Shown: positions 29,097-39,423, numbered from the stretch's first letter. The stretch is 64,000 bases of DNA from Defluviicoccus sp. (GCA_022823775.1 JAJEHI010000131.1:1-64000), one strand, 5' to 3'. The notes: generated from the letters alone by a model not told the origin. Numbers and translations are program-made.

Positions 29097-30101
29097 TCAA
29101 TCGCGGTCCTCCACAAGGCGGTTGGTCATCTTCCCGAGGCCCTCGACCTCGGTTTCCATCGTGTCGCCCACCTTGAGGAAGGTGCCGGTCCCCATGCCGA
29201 CGCCGCCGCAGGTGCCGCAGACGAAGATATCGCCTGTCTCGACACCCGAAACGTTGGAAGCGAATTCGATCTGCTCCTCGGGGGTATAGATGAATTGCGA
29301 GGTATTGCCGTCCTGCTTGACCTCGCCGTTGAGCGTGAGCCGGATGAACAGGTTCATGTGGTCGCCGACGAAGGCCTTCGGCACCATCACCGGGCCCATG
29401 GGCGCGAAGTTTTCGTGGCTCTTGCCGCCGTACCAGTCCGATTTCAGCGCCGGGCGGTCGGGGCGCATGTTGAGGTCGCGGCACGAGACGTCATTGGTCG
29501 TCATCCATCCGGCGATGCGATCGAGCGCCTTGTCGGCCCCGATTCTCTTGCCGCCCTTCCAGATCGCGCAGGCGATCTCGGCCTCCCAGTCGATTCTCTC
29601 CATGCCGCGCGGGATGGCGATGTCGTCATTGGCGCCGGCGAGCACGGTGGACGCCTTCAGAAACAGATAGGGCATCGAGGTCGACCGGTCGCCGGTAAAT
29701 TTCGGACCGTCTCCGGGCGTATTGCCGGCGCGGATCATCTCGTCGACATGTTCCTGGAAATTCTGCGCCGCGTTCAGGATCTTGCCCGGCTGCTGGACCG
29801 GCGGCAGCGCGCGCAACCCGTCGAACGGGGCGGAAATGTCCGCGAAGCGGTCGCTGTCCGCGCCTTCGTCCTCGATGAAGGCCACGATCTCCTGGAGAAC
29901 CGGGAAATTGTGGTCCCAGCCTTCCAGCATGTCCTGGATGTCGCCTGTCGCCGTCAGGGGACCGGCCTTGCCGCGCGCGCTGTCCCTGTAGGCAGGATAG
30001 ACGCCCGCTATGGAAAAAGCGCGTTCTCCGAGGACGATCGCGGCGAACGAGCCGGCCGGTCCGCCGGAAAGGGTCGCTAGCGAAAATACGGTTCCGTTCA
30101 T
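29097..30101 (-). CDS. Fumarylacetoacetate hydrolase (FAH) family protein
   Basis: DWEAEIACAIWKGGKRI; IAGWMTTNDVSCRDLNMR; SHENFAPMGPVMVPKAFVGD; EQIEFASNVSGVETGDIFVCGTCGGVGMGTG. Confidence 0.85.
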   Translation of the reverse strand: MNGTVFSLATLSGGPAGSFAAIVLGERAFSIAGVYPAYRDSARGKAGPLTATGDIQDMLEGWDHNFPVLQEIVAFIEDEGADSDRFADISAPFDGLRALPPVQQPGKILNAAQNFQEHVDEMIRAGNTPGDGPKFTGDRSTSMPYLFLKASTVLAGANDDIAIPRGMERIDWEAEIACAIWKGGKRIGADKALDRIAGWMTTNDVSCRDLNMRPDRPALKSDWYGGKSHENFAPMGPVMVPKAFVGDHMNLFIRLTLNGEVKQDGNTSQFIYTPEEQIEFASNVSGVETGDIFVCGTCGGVGMGTGTFLKVGDTMETEVEGLGKMTNRLVEDRD

Positions 30102-30123
30102 CGTTATCCTCCGGTTCCGGTGT

Positions 30124-31662
30124 TCAGATCGCTCGTTCCCGCGCCTTCCAATAGGGCGCGCGGATCAGGTTCTTCTGGATCTTGCCGACGGCGGTCCTGG
30201 GCATCGAGTCCACGAAGCGGATATGGCGCGGCCGCTTGTGACGGGCGATTCGGTCCGCGACGAACGCGATCAGCGTCTCCTCCTCGGCTCGGGCATCGGC
30301 TTGGAGCACGACATGGGCCGCCGGCACCTCCCCCCAGCGGTCGTCCGGAATGCCGAACACGGCGCATTCGCCGACCGCCGGATGCCGGGAGAGCGCGTCC
30401 TCGATCTCGCTGGGATAGATGTTCTCGCCGCCCGAAACGATCATGTCCTTCGACCGGTCGACGAGGTACAGGAATCCCTCTTCGTCGAGATACCCCACGT
30501 CGCCCGTGCGAATCCAGCCCTCGGCAGTCAGCACTTCGGCGGTGGCTTCGGCGTCCTTGTAGTAGCCGAGCATCCGGTGTGTTCCCCGGGTTACCAGCTC
30601 GCCGATCCCGCCGGACGGCAGCGGCCGGTCTTCGCCGTCGAAGATCGCGATGTCCACATCTTCGAACGCGCGCCCGGCGCTTCCCATCTTGGAGCGCGCG
30701 AACCGCGGCGGCCGCACGGTCAGATTGCCGGTTTCCGACTGGCCGTACTGCTCCACCCATTCGAGATGGGGCAACGCTTCCATCATCCGTTCCGCAAGCG
30801 CGTTCGGCATCGGCGCGCCGCCGAAATTGCAATAGCGCCATCCTCTGAGGCGATCCGCCGAGAAGCGCGGATGTCCGATCACCGCGTTGATCTGGGCCGG
30901 AACCAGAAAGGCCGCCGTCACGCTCTCCTCTTCCACCAGCCTCATGAACTCTTCCGCGTCCCAACGCGGCATCAACACCTGCGTGTTGCCGTTGAGGACG
31001 CCGGTCTGGAACCAGACCAGGAGGCCGGCGATATGGAACATCGGGGTCGAGCAGCAGAACACGTCGTCGTCCTTCAGCTCGAACTCGCGCCGTGCGCGCA
31101 CCGATCCGATCGCCCGCGACTCGTGGCTGGCCACGACACCCTTCGGCAGCCCGGTGGTGCCGCCGGTGAAGTTGATCAGGCAGGGGTCGCCGGGCGCGAC
31201 GGCGGCCGGAGGCGGGCCGTCGGAGGCGCCGGAAAGGAAGTTTTCGTAACGCTCCGCGCCCTCGGGCGCGCCGCCGCCGATGACGACGATGCGCTCCAGC
31301 CCCGGAACCCGCTCTCGGAGACCGACGACCTCTCCGGCCAGGCTCTCATCGACGAACAGGGCTTCGATATCCGTATCAGCGACGATCCGGTCCAGCTCTC
31401 CGTCGGAAATCCGCGTCGACAGATGCGCCAGAACCGCGCCCGAGCGCGCCGCGCCGAAGTGGATTTCGGCATATTCCGGCCGGTTGGAAGACAGGATCGC
31501 GATATTGCGTCCCCGGCCGTAGCCGGCGCGGAGCAACGCGTTGCCGACCCGGTTGGCCGCCCTGTCGAGCGCCGCGAAGCTCTGCTCGAACCCGCCCATC
31601 CGGATCGCCGCCTTGTCCGGGACGCGCGCCGCCGCGTCGGAGAGGATTTCGCCGATCAGCAT
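30124..31662 (-). CDS. AMP-dependent acyl-CoA synthetase/ligase
   Basis: CLINFTGGTTGLPKGVVASHESRAIG; EQYGQSETGNLTV; GWIRTGDVGYLDEEGFLYLVDRSKDMIVSGGENIYPSEIED; RTAVGKIQKNLIR. Confidence 0.9.
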   Translation of the reverse strand: MLIGEILSDAAARVPDKAAIRMGGFEQSFAALDRAANRVGNALLRAGYGRGRNIAILSSNRPEYAEIHFGAARSGAVLAHLSTRISDGELDRIVADTDIEALFVDESLAGEVVGLRERVPGLERIVVIGGGAPEGAERYENFLSGASDGPPPAAVAPGDPCLINFTGGTTGLPKGVVASHESRAIGSVRARREFELKDDDVFCCSTPMFHIAGLLVWFQTGVLNGNTQVLMPRWDAEEFMRLVEEESVTAAFLVPAQINAVIGHPRFSADRLRGWRYCNFGGAPMPNALAERMMEALPHLEWVEQYGQSETGNLTVRPPRFARSKMGSAGRAFEDVDIAIFDGEDRPLPSGGIGELVTRGTHRMLGYYKDAEATAEVLTAEGWIRTGDVGYLDEEGFLYLVDRSKDMIVSGGENIYPSEIEDALSRHPAVGECAVFGIPDDRWGEVPAAHVVLQADARAEEETLIAFVADRIARHKRPRHIRFVDSMPRTAVGKIQKNLIRAPYWKARERAI

Positions 31663-31724
31663 CCTACCGTGTGCCGCCTGCCCGGCCGGTGGACATCGCC
31701 CGCGCCGGGTTCGATATAGGAGGA

Positions 31725-32762
31725 ATGAACTATCGCGTCAGCCTGAACAAGCCCGGCGGCGAACGCTGGGCCGGGATCGACGTGCCCGCGGGTCGGACGA
31801 TCCTCGAGGCCGCGTTGGGACAGGGAATCGACTACCCGCACGGATGCCGGTCGGGCAACTGCGGGGGATGCAAATCGCATCTGATCTCGGGAGAGGTCGA
31901 GATGAGCCCCTACTCCCCGTTCGCGCTGACCGAAGAAGAACGCCGCCGGGACCTGATCCTCGCCTGCCGCTCCGTTCCCTGGTCGGATTGCACAGTTCAA
32001 CCCGTCGAGGCGGACGAGGAGGCGGTGCATGCAAGCCGGCGTCTCGATTGCCGGGTCGCCGGAATCGACCGTGCGACCCACGATATCCGTATCCTCTCGC
32101 TCGAAATAGAGAGCGGAGGGCCGTTCGACTTTACCGCCGGACAGTACGCGGCGCTCGCCTTCGAGGGCCTTCCGGCACGCGATTTCTCGATGGCGTCCCC
32201 ACCCGGTGCGACGCGGCTGGAATTCCACATCCGTCTCGTCTCCGGCGGCCGGGTCACCCGCCACGTCCTCGGCGCTCTCAGGGTCGGCGACCCGGTCTCG
32301 GTCAACGGTCCGATGGGAACCGCCCACTATCGGAAGAGCCACCGTGGGCCGATCCTGCTGGTCGCGGGCGGCTCCGGTCTCGCCCCGATCAAGTCGATCG
32401 CCGAAACCGCGCTCGCCGGCGGCGCCGCGCAGGACATGTTCCTTTATTTCGGTGCCAGGGCGGAGCGCGATATCTACCTGGAAGAACACTTCACTGCCCT
32501 CGCCTCTCATCATCCCAATCTCCGCACGGTTACCGTTCTGTCGGAACCCGACGTTCCGACCGGCCGCCGCACCGGCTGGCTTGCGGACGCGCTCACCGCC
32601 GATTTCGACGACCTCGACGGGTTCAAGGCCTACCTCGCCGGTCCTCCCGCGATGGTGGAAAGCTGTACCGAAAGCCTGCACGCGCTCGGCCTCTCACGCA
32701 GGGACTGCCACGCCGACCCGTTCTATACTGAAGCCGAGAAGGCAAGCGACGGTTCAGGCTGA
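31725..32762 (+). CDS. Oxygenase electron-transfer reductase: N-terminal plant-type [2Fe-2S] ferredoxin plus FAD/NAD(P)-binding domains
   Basis: CRSGNCGGCKSHL...LACRS (CX4CX2C...C); ARDFSMASPPGA (FAD motif); LLVAGGSGLAPIKSIAE (NAD motif). Confidence 0.9.
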   Translation: MNYRVSLNKPGGERWAGIDVPAGRTILEAALGQGIDYPHGCRSGNCGGCKSHLISGEVEMSPYSPFALTEEERRRDLILACRSVPWSDCTVQPVEADEEAVHASRRLDCRVAGIDRATHDIRILSLEIESGGPFDFTAGQYAALAFEGLPARDFSMASPPGATRLEFHIRLVSGGRVTRHVLGALRVGDPVSVNGPMGTAHYRKSHRGPILLVAGGSGLAPIKSIAETALAGGAAQDMFLYFGARAERDIYLEEHFTALASHHPNLRTVTVLSEPDVPTGRRTGWLADALTADFDDLDGFKAYLAGPPAMVESCTESLHALGLSRRDCHADPFYTEAEKASDGSG

Positions 32763-32770
32763 GGAACGGC

Positions 32771-33505
32771 ATGAGCGATTTTCCCCAGGTCGAAAGCGTG
32801 GAGGCCTTTCGCGGCGCGCCGGAGGAGTACCGGGAGTGCTGCCGCAAGATCGTGATCAGCCACGCGATCAACGAGCTCTACGGCTCGCGCGTCTATGACG
32901 AGCCGGCGATCGCGCTCGCGCCCACGCCCTACGCCAAGTGGCTGACCTGCCGGATCGTGATGGAGGAATACGGCCATCACTACCGCTTCTTCGAACTGGG
33001 CCGGGAGATGGGGATCCCCGAGGATCGCATGCTGCCGGAGAAGACCGAGAAAAGTCCGCTGTCCGTCATGAATTTCGACCTCAAGACCTGGGAGGAGTTC
33101 TGCGTCATCAAGATGCTGGGCGATCTGGCGGAAATCCTTCAAGTCGAAGACCTTGTACAGTGTTCTTTCCACCCGGTCCGAAGACTGGCCCGGATGACCA
33201 TGCCGGAGGAGCACTTCCACGCCGAATTCGGCGAGAATTTCTGCACCGACATCTGCCAGAGCGACGACGGCAAGGCGCTGATCCAGGGTCATATCGACCG
33301 GATATTCCCCCTGTTCCCGCCGTTCTTCGGACGCTCCGGCTCGCGCAACAATGCGCTCTACCGCAAGTGGGGCATCAAGAAGCGCACCAACGAGGCGATG
33401 CGCGAGGACTATGTCCGCCGGGCACGCGAGGTCGTCGTGGGCAAGCTCGGTCTCGTCCTGCCGGCATTCGATGCCGACGACCCGGCTGCCGCCGCGATCC
33501 ATTGA
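32771..33505 (+). CDS. Ferritin-like diiron oxygenase subunit (phenylacetate-CoA epoxidase PaaA/PaaC-like)
   Basis: Two ExxH motifs in helical context, VMEEYGHHYRFFELGREMG and MPEEHFHAEFGENF; follows an oxygenase reductase gene. Confidence 0.65.
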   Translation: MSDFPQVESVEAFRGAPEEYRECCRKIVISHAINELYGSRVYDEPAIALAPTPYAKWLTCRIVMEEYGHHYRFFELGREMGIPEDRMLPEKTEKSPLSVMNFDLKTWEEFCVIKMLGDLAEILQVEDLVQCSFHPVRRLARMTMPEEHFHAEFGENFCTDICQSDDGKALIQGHIDRIFPLFPPFFGRSGSRNNALYRKWGIKKRTNEAMREDYVRRAREVVVGKLGLVLPAFDADDPAAAAIH

Positions 33506-34638
33506 CGCAACCGTTCGATCCGGCGCGCTACGAGAGGGTCCGCCTGCCCCTCCTCGAAGCCGAGACCCTGCCGCCCGCGTGTTACACCGATCCCGCCTTC
33601 TTCGCGCGGGAGATGGACCGCATCTTTCGCGTTCACTGGAACCTGGTTTGCCGCGCGGATGAGATTCCCGAGCCCGGGAACTATCTCGCGGTCGATCTGG
33701 CGGGGATACCGGCGATCGTGCTCCGGGATGACGACCGCACGCTTCGCGCTTTCGCCAACACCTGTCGGCATCGCGGTTCGCGCCTGCTTTCCGGCAGCGG
33801 TACCGCGAAGGCGATTTCCTGCCCCTATCACGGCTGGAGCTATGCCCTCGACGGCAAGCTGATCGCCGCGGCCGGGATGGAAGAAACGAAGAATTTCGAT
33901 CCCACCGAATTCGGCCTGATTCCTCTGAGCCTGGCCGAATGGGCGGGTTTCGTGTTCCTCAAATTCGGCGCCGGAGGCGAGGAAATCGACGAGCATCTCG
34001 GCAACCTTTCCGGCTACCTCGAATCGCACGAGGCGGAACGCATGGTCTGCCTCCATCGGCGCACCTACGATGTCGCCTGCAACTGGAAGCTCTGCCTGGA
34101 AAACCAGCGTGAGAGCTATCACGTCGCGGTCGTTCACCGGGGAACGCTGAAGGACCAGCTTCCCGAACAGCTCGAGGCCTTCGGAAACTGGTCGGGTTCC
34201 TGGTTTCGCCACGAGGGTTCGATCGCGGCGAGGCTCGACGCGGAAAAGACGCTGCCGCCGATACCGACCCTCGAAGGGCGCGCGGCCGAAGGGACCTATT
34301 TCATCGGGCTCTATCCCGCTTCGTTCCTGGTCTTCACGCTCGACTGCATGTGGTGGATGTCGTTCCGGCCGATCGCCCCGGACCGGACACAGGCGGTCAC
34401 CGGGCTCTGCTTTCCCGAGACCGCGACGAGACGGCCGGATTTCGCGTCGGTGTTGCCGGACTACATCGCCAGGACCGACACATCGCATCCCGAGGACAAC
34501 CGTGCGACGGAGATGCAGCAGCGGGGTCTCGCTTCGCCCCACGCGCGCGCGGGCCGCTTCAGTCGCCGCGAGGCCGGCGTTCACGCGGTCGACAACTGGA
34601 TTCTCGACCGGGTCCTCGATACCGGCGGAAAAGACTGA
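33502..34638 (+). CDS. Rieske [2Fe-2S] aromatic ring-hydroxylating oxygenase, alpha-subunit type
   Basis: CRHRGSRLL...CPYHGWSYALDGKL Rieske motif; CNWKLCLENQRESYHVAVVHRGTL catalytic-domain region. Proposed TTG start overlapping the previous stop. Confidence 0.88.
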   Translation: MTQPFDPARYERVRLPLLEAETLPPACYTDPAFFAREMDRIFRVHWNLVCRADEIPEPGNYLAVDLAGIPAIVLRDDDRTLRAFANTCRHRGSRLLSGSGTAKAISCPYHGWSYALDGKLIAAAGMEETKNFDPTEFGLIPLSLAEWAGFVFLKFGAGGEEIDEHLGNLSGYLESHEAERMVCLHRRTYDVACNWKLCLENQRESYHVAVVHRGTLKDQLPEQLEAFGNWSGSWFRHEGSIAARLDAEKTLPPIPTLEGRAAEGTYFIGLYPASFLVFTLDCMWWMSFRPIAPDRTQAVTGLCFPETATRRPDFASVLPDYIARTDTSHPEDNRATEMQQRGLASPHARAGRFSRREAGVHAVDNWILDRVLDTGGKD

Positions 34639-34645
34639 AACGCGC

Positions 34646-35368
34646 TCAGCGCGAGGACAGGATCACCGAGAGCAGGTTGCCGGCGTAGTCGGCGGCCTTG
34701 TCGGTCTCCATCAGGCGTGCGTTGGAGAGGAACTGCTTGCAGGTGATGAGCGCATCGCGCCGCCGCGCGGTCAGGGTTGCGAGCAGCGCCTCGGTCTCGT
34801 CGCGCAACGCCGCGGCGGGAACGACATTGCTGACGAAGCCCAGCGTTCTCGCGGTATCCGCGTCGACCGTCCCGGTCGAATAGACCAGCCACGCGATCGC
34901 TTTCGGCATGGTGCGGTCGATATGCGCGCACATGGCGAGCGTGGGCGGCAGGTCGTGAGTCATCTCGGGCAGGCTGAATAGGGCATCGTCGGCCGCGATC
35001 GTGATGTCGCATACGGCGGCCGTAGCACAGCCGAAGCCCGCGGCCCGGCCCTGGACGGAAGCGACGACGGGGATTTCCGCGCCCCGAACGGCGGCGTAGA
35101 GACCGAGGATGGGGCCGGTCAACCCCTCGCGCATTTCCAGAGCCGTCCTGCCACCGCCGCCCGCGCCGGGCTCCCGGCCGACGCAGAAATCGTCCCCTGT
35201 CCCCGTCAACACGACGGCCTTCAGCACGGGATCGCGGCCGGCCTCGTTCAGAAGCCGCGTGAGCTCCGCGATCATTGCGGCCGACATCAGGTTGCCTTCC
35301 TCTGGTCTGTCGATGCTTACGCGGGCGATTTCGCCGTCCTTTACGAGGTCGATCCGGCTGTCTGACAT
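34646..35368 (-). CDS. Enoyl-CoA hydratase/isomerase family protein
   Basis: MSDSRIDLVKDGEIARVSIDRPEEGNLMSAAMIAEL; IPVVASVQGRAAGFGCATAAVCDITIAADDALFSLPEM. Confidence 0.9.
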   Translation of the reverse strand: MSDSRIDLVKDGEIARVSIDRPEEGNLMSAAMIAELTRLLNEAGRDPVLKAVVLTGTGDDFCVGREPGAGGGGRTALEMREGLTGPILGLYAAVRGAEIPVVASVQGRAAGFGCATAAVCDITIAADDALFSLPEMTHDLPPTLAMCAHIDRTMPKAIAWLVYSTGTVDADTARTLGFVSNVVPAAALRDETEALLATLTARRRDALITCKQFLSNARLMETDKAADYAGNLLSVILSSR

Positions 35369-35370
35369 TC

Positions 35371-36591
35371 CTAATCCTCCTGGGGGCGCGGTTCCCCGAC
35401 GATTCCCGCGGCGAGCGCCGCCTCGATTTCTTCCTCCGCCAGCCCGAGCACTTCCCCGAGCACGTCGCGCGTGTTCTCGCCCAGCAAAGGCGGAAAGGCG
35501 GCCGGGGACGGCGTGTCGTCGTCGAACTTGATCGGGTTGCCGGCGACGCGGACCCGCCGGCCGTCGCGCGCGGTCAGGTCGAGCACCATGTCGCGGAGAA
35601 CGATCTGCGGATTGGAAAACGCGGCCCCGAGTGTATTCACCCTGCCCACCGGGATACCCGCCTCCAGCAGCAGCGGCACCCAGGCGTCGGCGTCCTTCTC
35701 CCGGAACGCCGCTTCGAGGAGCGGCCAGAGCTCGAACCGGTTGGCGTAACGGTCGTCGTTGGTCGCGAAACGCGGATCGTCGGCTAGCTCCTCCCGTCCC
35801 AGAACACCGCAGAGCGCGCGCCACATCCGTTCGGTGTTCGCGGTGATCACGAGCTCGGTGCCGTTCCCGGCGTCGAACGAACGGTAGGTGGGGATCGAGG
35901 CATGACCGCGACCCTGGCGGCCGGGCTCGTCCCCAGAATGCAGGAAATAGGCCGCCTGGTAGCAGAGCATCGCCACCTGGCAGTCCAGCATGGCGACGTC
36001 GACCAGCCGGCCCTTGCCGGTGCGCCGCCTGGCTTCCAGCGCCGCGAGAACGCCGATCGTGCCATACATGCCGGCGCAGAGATCGCCGATCGGGATGCCC
36101 GCGCGCACCGCCGGCTCGCCGGGCTCGCCGGTCATGCTCATGCCGCCCGAGAGAGCCTGGACGATCATGTCGTAGGCAGGGCGATCGCGATCCGGGCCGT
36201 TCTGGCCGAACCCGCTGATCGAACACCAGATCAGCCCTTCGTTCTCGCTGGCGAGCTCTTCGTACACGAGGCCCAGCCGGTCGAGGACACCCGGGCGGAA
36301 ATTCTCCATAACGATATCGGACGCGCCGACCAGCCGCTTCACGAGCGCGAGGCCGTCGGCCGACTTCATGTCGGCGACCACGCTCTTCTTGTTGCGGTTG
36401 ACGCTGAGATAGTAAGCGCTGTCGGGACCGATGAAATGCGGCGGGAGGCTGCGCGACCAGTCGCCGGACGGCGCCTCCAGCTTGATTACCTCGGCGCCGA
36501 GATCGCCGAGGATCTGGGTCGCGAAGGGGCCCGCGAGAAACTGCGTCAGGTCGAGGACGCGGACGCCTGCGAGGGGGCGCGGCTCGCTCAC
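35371..36591 (-). CDS. CaiB/BaiF family (class III) CoA transferase
   Basis: LAGVRVLDLTQFLAGPFATQILGDLGAEVIKLEAPSGDWSR; YLSVNRNKKSVVADMKSADG; NFRPGVLDRLG. GTG start. Confidence 0.92.
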   Translation of the reverse strand: MSEPRPLAGVRVLDLTQFLAGPFATQILGDLGAEVIKLEAPSGDWSRSLPPHFIGPDSAYYLSVNRNKKSVVADMKSADGLALVKRLVGASDIVMENFRPGVLDRLGLVYEELASENEGLIWCSISGFGQNGPDRDRPAYDMIVQALSGGMSMTGEPGEPAVRAGIPIGDLCAGMYGTIGVLAALEARRRTGKGRLVDVAMLDCQVAMLCYQAAYFLHSGDEPGRQGRGHASIPTYRSFDAGNGTELVITANTERMWRALCGVLGREELADDPRFATNDDRYANRFELWPLLEAAFREKDADAWVPLLLEAGIPVGRVNTLGAAFSNPQIVLRDMVLDLTARDGRRVRVAGNPIKFDDDTPSPAAFPPLLGENTRDVLGEVLGLAEEEIEAALAAGIVGEPRPQED

Positions 36592-38927
36592 CCCGTGCGC
36601 GCCCGGGCGTCGTCGATCAACTCCGTCAGCCGCCCCGGCATGATCGGAACGTCGTCGAGCGCGATGCCGAACGGGCCGAGCGCGTCTTCGACCGCAGCGA
36701 CGATCGCGGCGAGCGCCGGTATGGTGCCGCCCTCTCCCGCTCCCTTGACGCCCAGCGGGTTGTTCGGCGTGGGCGATTCGACGTGCACGACGTCCACCCT
36801 CGGCACGTCGGGTGCTCCCGGCAACAGGTAGTCGGCGAACGTCGTGGTCAGCGGCTGGGCATCGTCGTCGTAGCCCATCCATTCGAGCAGGGTGTTGCCG
36901 ATGCCGTGCGCGCAGGCGCCCTGTACCTGCCCGTCCACGATGAACGGGTTGATCAGGTTTCCCGAATCGTGCGCCATCGCGAATTTGAGTATCTCTACAT
37001 CGCCGGTCTCGGGATCGACCTCGACCTCGACCACGGCGGTGCCGTTGCAATAGGCGGCTTGCGGCGGAGAGAAATACTCCGTCGACTCGAGGCCGGGCTC
37101 CACGCCGCCGGGGAGCGAAAAGCCCGGCATCCCGCGCACCGCGCGGGCGACATCGCGCAAGGTCGTCGAAACCTCCGGTACGCCCTTCACGAAGATACGC
37201 CCGTCCTCGATATCGAGGTCTTCCTCGGCCGCTTCGAGCAGGTGGGAGGCAATCTTGATCGCCTTTTCGCGCACCGAGGTCGCGGCGAGATGAACGGAAT
37301 TGCCTGCGTTGACGGCAATCCGGCTCGCGAAGGTCCCGATACCGTTGGCGATCTTGCCGGTGTCTCCGACCTCCACCGCGATGTCCTGCGGATCGACACC
37401 GAGAGGCTCGGCGCAGAGCTGGGCGAGCGTCGTCCAGTGCCCCTGCCCCGAATCGCCGCCGCCCGTATAGACGGTGACCTTGCCGTTCGCGTGGACCCGC
37501 ACCGTGGCGCCCTCGAACGGCCCGAGACCGGTGCCCTCGACGAAGTTGGCGATACCGATCCCTATGTGGCGGCCCTCGACCACCGCCTTCGCCCGGCGGT
37601 CGGCGAAGCCGTCGTAATCGGCGAGCGCCAGCGCTTCCGCCTGGCAGCGGGGATAATCGCCGCTGTCATAGGTCATCGGCTGGCCGTCGCGGAAGATCAG
37701 CCCGAAGGAGTAAGGCATCGCCTCGGTGGGGATGAAGTTGCGGCGGCGGATCTCCGCCCGATCGATGCCGAGACCGTCGGCCGCGCGGTCGAGCAAGCGT
37801 TCCATCGCAAACACCGCCTGCGGCCGCCCCGCGCCGCGCACCGGAGTCACCGCCACCTTGTTGGTCAGGGCGACGCGGGTGGTGAGCTCGTAGGCCGGAA
37901 CCACATAGGGCCCGGGAACCGTTGTCGCGGAAATGTAGGGGCTGATGATCCCCCAGGGCATATAGGCCCCGGTATCGTGGATCATCGTCCCGCGCACGGC
38001 GAGGATCTTGCCGTCGCCGTCGCAGGCGAGCGCCATGTCCCAGTACTGGTCGCGTTCCTGGTTGGTGGCGACGAAGTTCTCGCGCCGGTCCTCGACCCAC
38101 TTGATCGGCCGGTCGAACATCATCGCACAGAGCGGGATAAGCGCTTCCTCGACGTAATAGACGGTCTTGGGACCGAACCCGCCGCCGACCTCGGGCGCGA
38201 TGACGCGCAAACGATCGGCCGGCCAGTCGAGCATGTCGACCACGTTCTGCTTCACGAGAAAAGGCGATTGCGTCGCCGACCAGAGAGTCACCACGTCCCG
38301 TAACGTATCCGGCTCGGCGACGATCGCCCGGTTCTCGATGGCGAGGCCGGCGCCCCGGTGGCTCCATAACGAGACCTCGAACACGTGCTCCGCGCCCGCG
38401 AATACCGAAGCCGCGTCGCCGTAACCCAGCTTGAACTCGGCGCAGAGGTTGTTGTCGCTCTCCGCGTGGCACGGTTTCGCGTCGTCTGCCAGCGCGTCGC
38501 GGCAATCCGATGCGGCGGGCAGGATTTCGTAATCGATCGCAACCGCGGCCGCCGCGTCCTCGGCCCGGTAGCGTGTGTCCGCGAGCACCATCGCGATCGG
38601 CTCGCCGACGAAACACACCTCCTCGTCCTCCAGCAGACGTTGCTGGAAAGGCTGCGTGATCGCCGGATTGGGGACCTGGAACGGAACCCGGACCGACCGG
38701 AGATCGGCCGGCAGGTCGGCGGTCGTCACTACCTTGACGACGCCCGGCATCGCTTCGGCCGCGGAGGCGTCGACGCCACGGATCCGCGCATGCGCATGGG
38801 CCGAGCGGACGAACGCCGCCTCGAGCATTCCCGGCAGGTGTATGTCGTCCGTGAAGACCGCGCGGCCGGTCAGGAGCGCCGGGTCCTCCATGCGTCGGAC
38901 CCGGGCGCCCATCGCCTTGGCACCCAT
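36588..38927 (-). CDS. Xanthine dehydrogenase-family molybdopterin-binding large subunit (CoxL-like)
   Basis: RRMEDPALLTGRAVFTDDIHLPGMLEAAFVRSAHAHARI; PEVGGGFGPKTVYYVEEALIP; VRGAGRPQAVFAMERLLDRAADGL; GVKGAGEGGTIPALAAIVAAVEDAL. Confidence 0.93.
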   Translation of the reverse strand: MGAKAMGARVRRMEDPALLTGRAVFTDDIHLPGMLEAAFVRSAHAHARIRGVDASAAEAMPGVVKVVTTADLPADLRSVRVPFQVPNPAITQPFQQRLLEDEEVCFVGEPIAMVLADTRYRAEDAAAAVAIDYEILPAASDCRDALADDAKPCHAESDNNLCAEFKLGYGDAASVFAGAEHVFEVSLWSHRGAGLAIENRAIVAEPDTLRDVVTLWSATQSPFLVKQNVVDMLDWPADRLRVIAPEVGGGFGPKTVYYVEEALIPLCAMMFDRPIKWVEDRRENFVATNQERDQYWDMALACDGDGKILAVRGTMIHDTGAYMPWGIISPYISATTVPGPYVVPAYELTTRVALTNKVAVTPVRGAGRPQAVFAMERLLDRAADGLGIDRAEIRRRNFIPTEAMPYSFGLIFRDGQPMTYDSGDYPRCQAEALALADYDGFADRRAKAVVEGRHIGIGIANFVEGTGLGPFEGATVRVHANGKVTVYTGGGDSGQGHWTTLAQLCAEPLGVDPQDIAVEVGDTGKIANGIGTFASRIAVNAGNSVHLAATSVREKAIKIASHLLEAAEEDLDIEDGRIFVKGVPEVSTTLRDVARAVRGMPGFSLPGGVEPGLESTEYFSPPQAAYCNGTAVVEVEVDPETGDVEILKFAMAHDSGNLINPFIVDGQVQGACAHGIGNTLLEWMGYDDDAQPLTTTFADYLLPGAPDVPRVDVVHVESPTPNNPLGVKGAGEGGTIPALAAIVAAVEDALGPFGIALDDVPIMPGRLTELIDDARARTG

Positions 38928-38931
38928 GGAA

Positions 38932-39423
38932 TCAGGCCTCGGCCTCGCCTCTCAGGCGGCCCGCCGCGTCGAGCGCCGCGTCGACGATCCCCTGATACCC
39001 GGTGCAGCGGCAAAGGTTGCCGGAAATGGCGACCCTCACTTCCTTTTCGGTCGGGTTCGGGTTGTCGCGCAGGAATTCGAGTAGCGTGGTCAGCATTCCC
39101 GGCGTGCAGTAACCGCATTGCAGCCCGTGATTGTCCATGAACGCCTGCTGCAGCGGGTGCAACTCTTCCTCGTTGGGCGCGATGCCCTCGATCGTCAGCA
39201 ACTCGTGCCCGTCGGCCTGGACGGCGAGCATCAGGCAGCTCCGCGCGGTTATCCCGTCGAGCAGGATCGTGCAGGCGCCGCAGACCCCGTGCTCGCAGCC
39301 GACATGGGTGCCGGTGAGCTCGCACTCGTGACGGATGAAGTCGGAGAGCAGCAGCCTAGTCTCGACCTCGCGCTCATAGGTGTCGCCATTGATGGTGACG
39401 CTTACGCGGCGCCGGTCAGCCAT
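38932..39423 (-). CDS. [2Fe-2S] small subunit of molybdenum hydroxylase (CoxS-like)
   Basis: CEHGVCGACTILLDG; CGYCTPGMLTTLLEFL; GNLCRCTGYQGIVDAAL. Confidence 0.95.
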   Translation of the reverse strand: MADRRRVSVTINGDTYEREVETRLLLSDFIRHECELTGTHVGCEHGVCGACTILLDGITARSCLMLAVQADGHELLTIEGIAPNEEELHPLQQAFMDNHGLQCGYCTPGMLTTLLEFLRDNPNPTEKEVRVAISGNLCRCTGYQGIVDAALDAAGRLRGEAEA

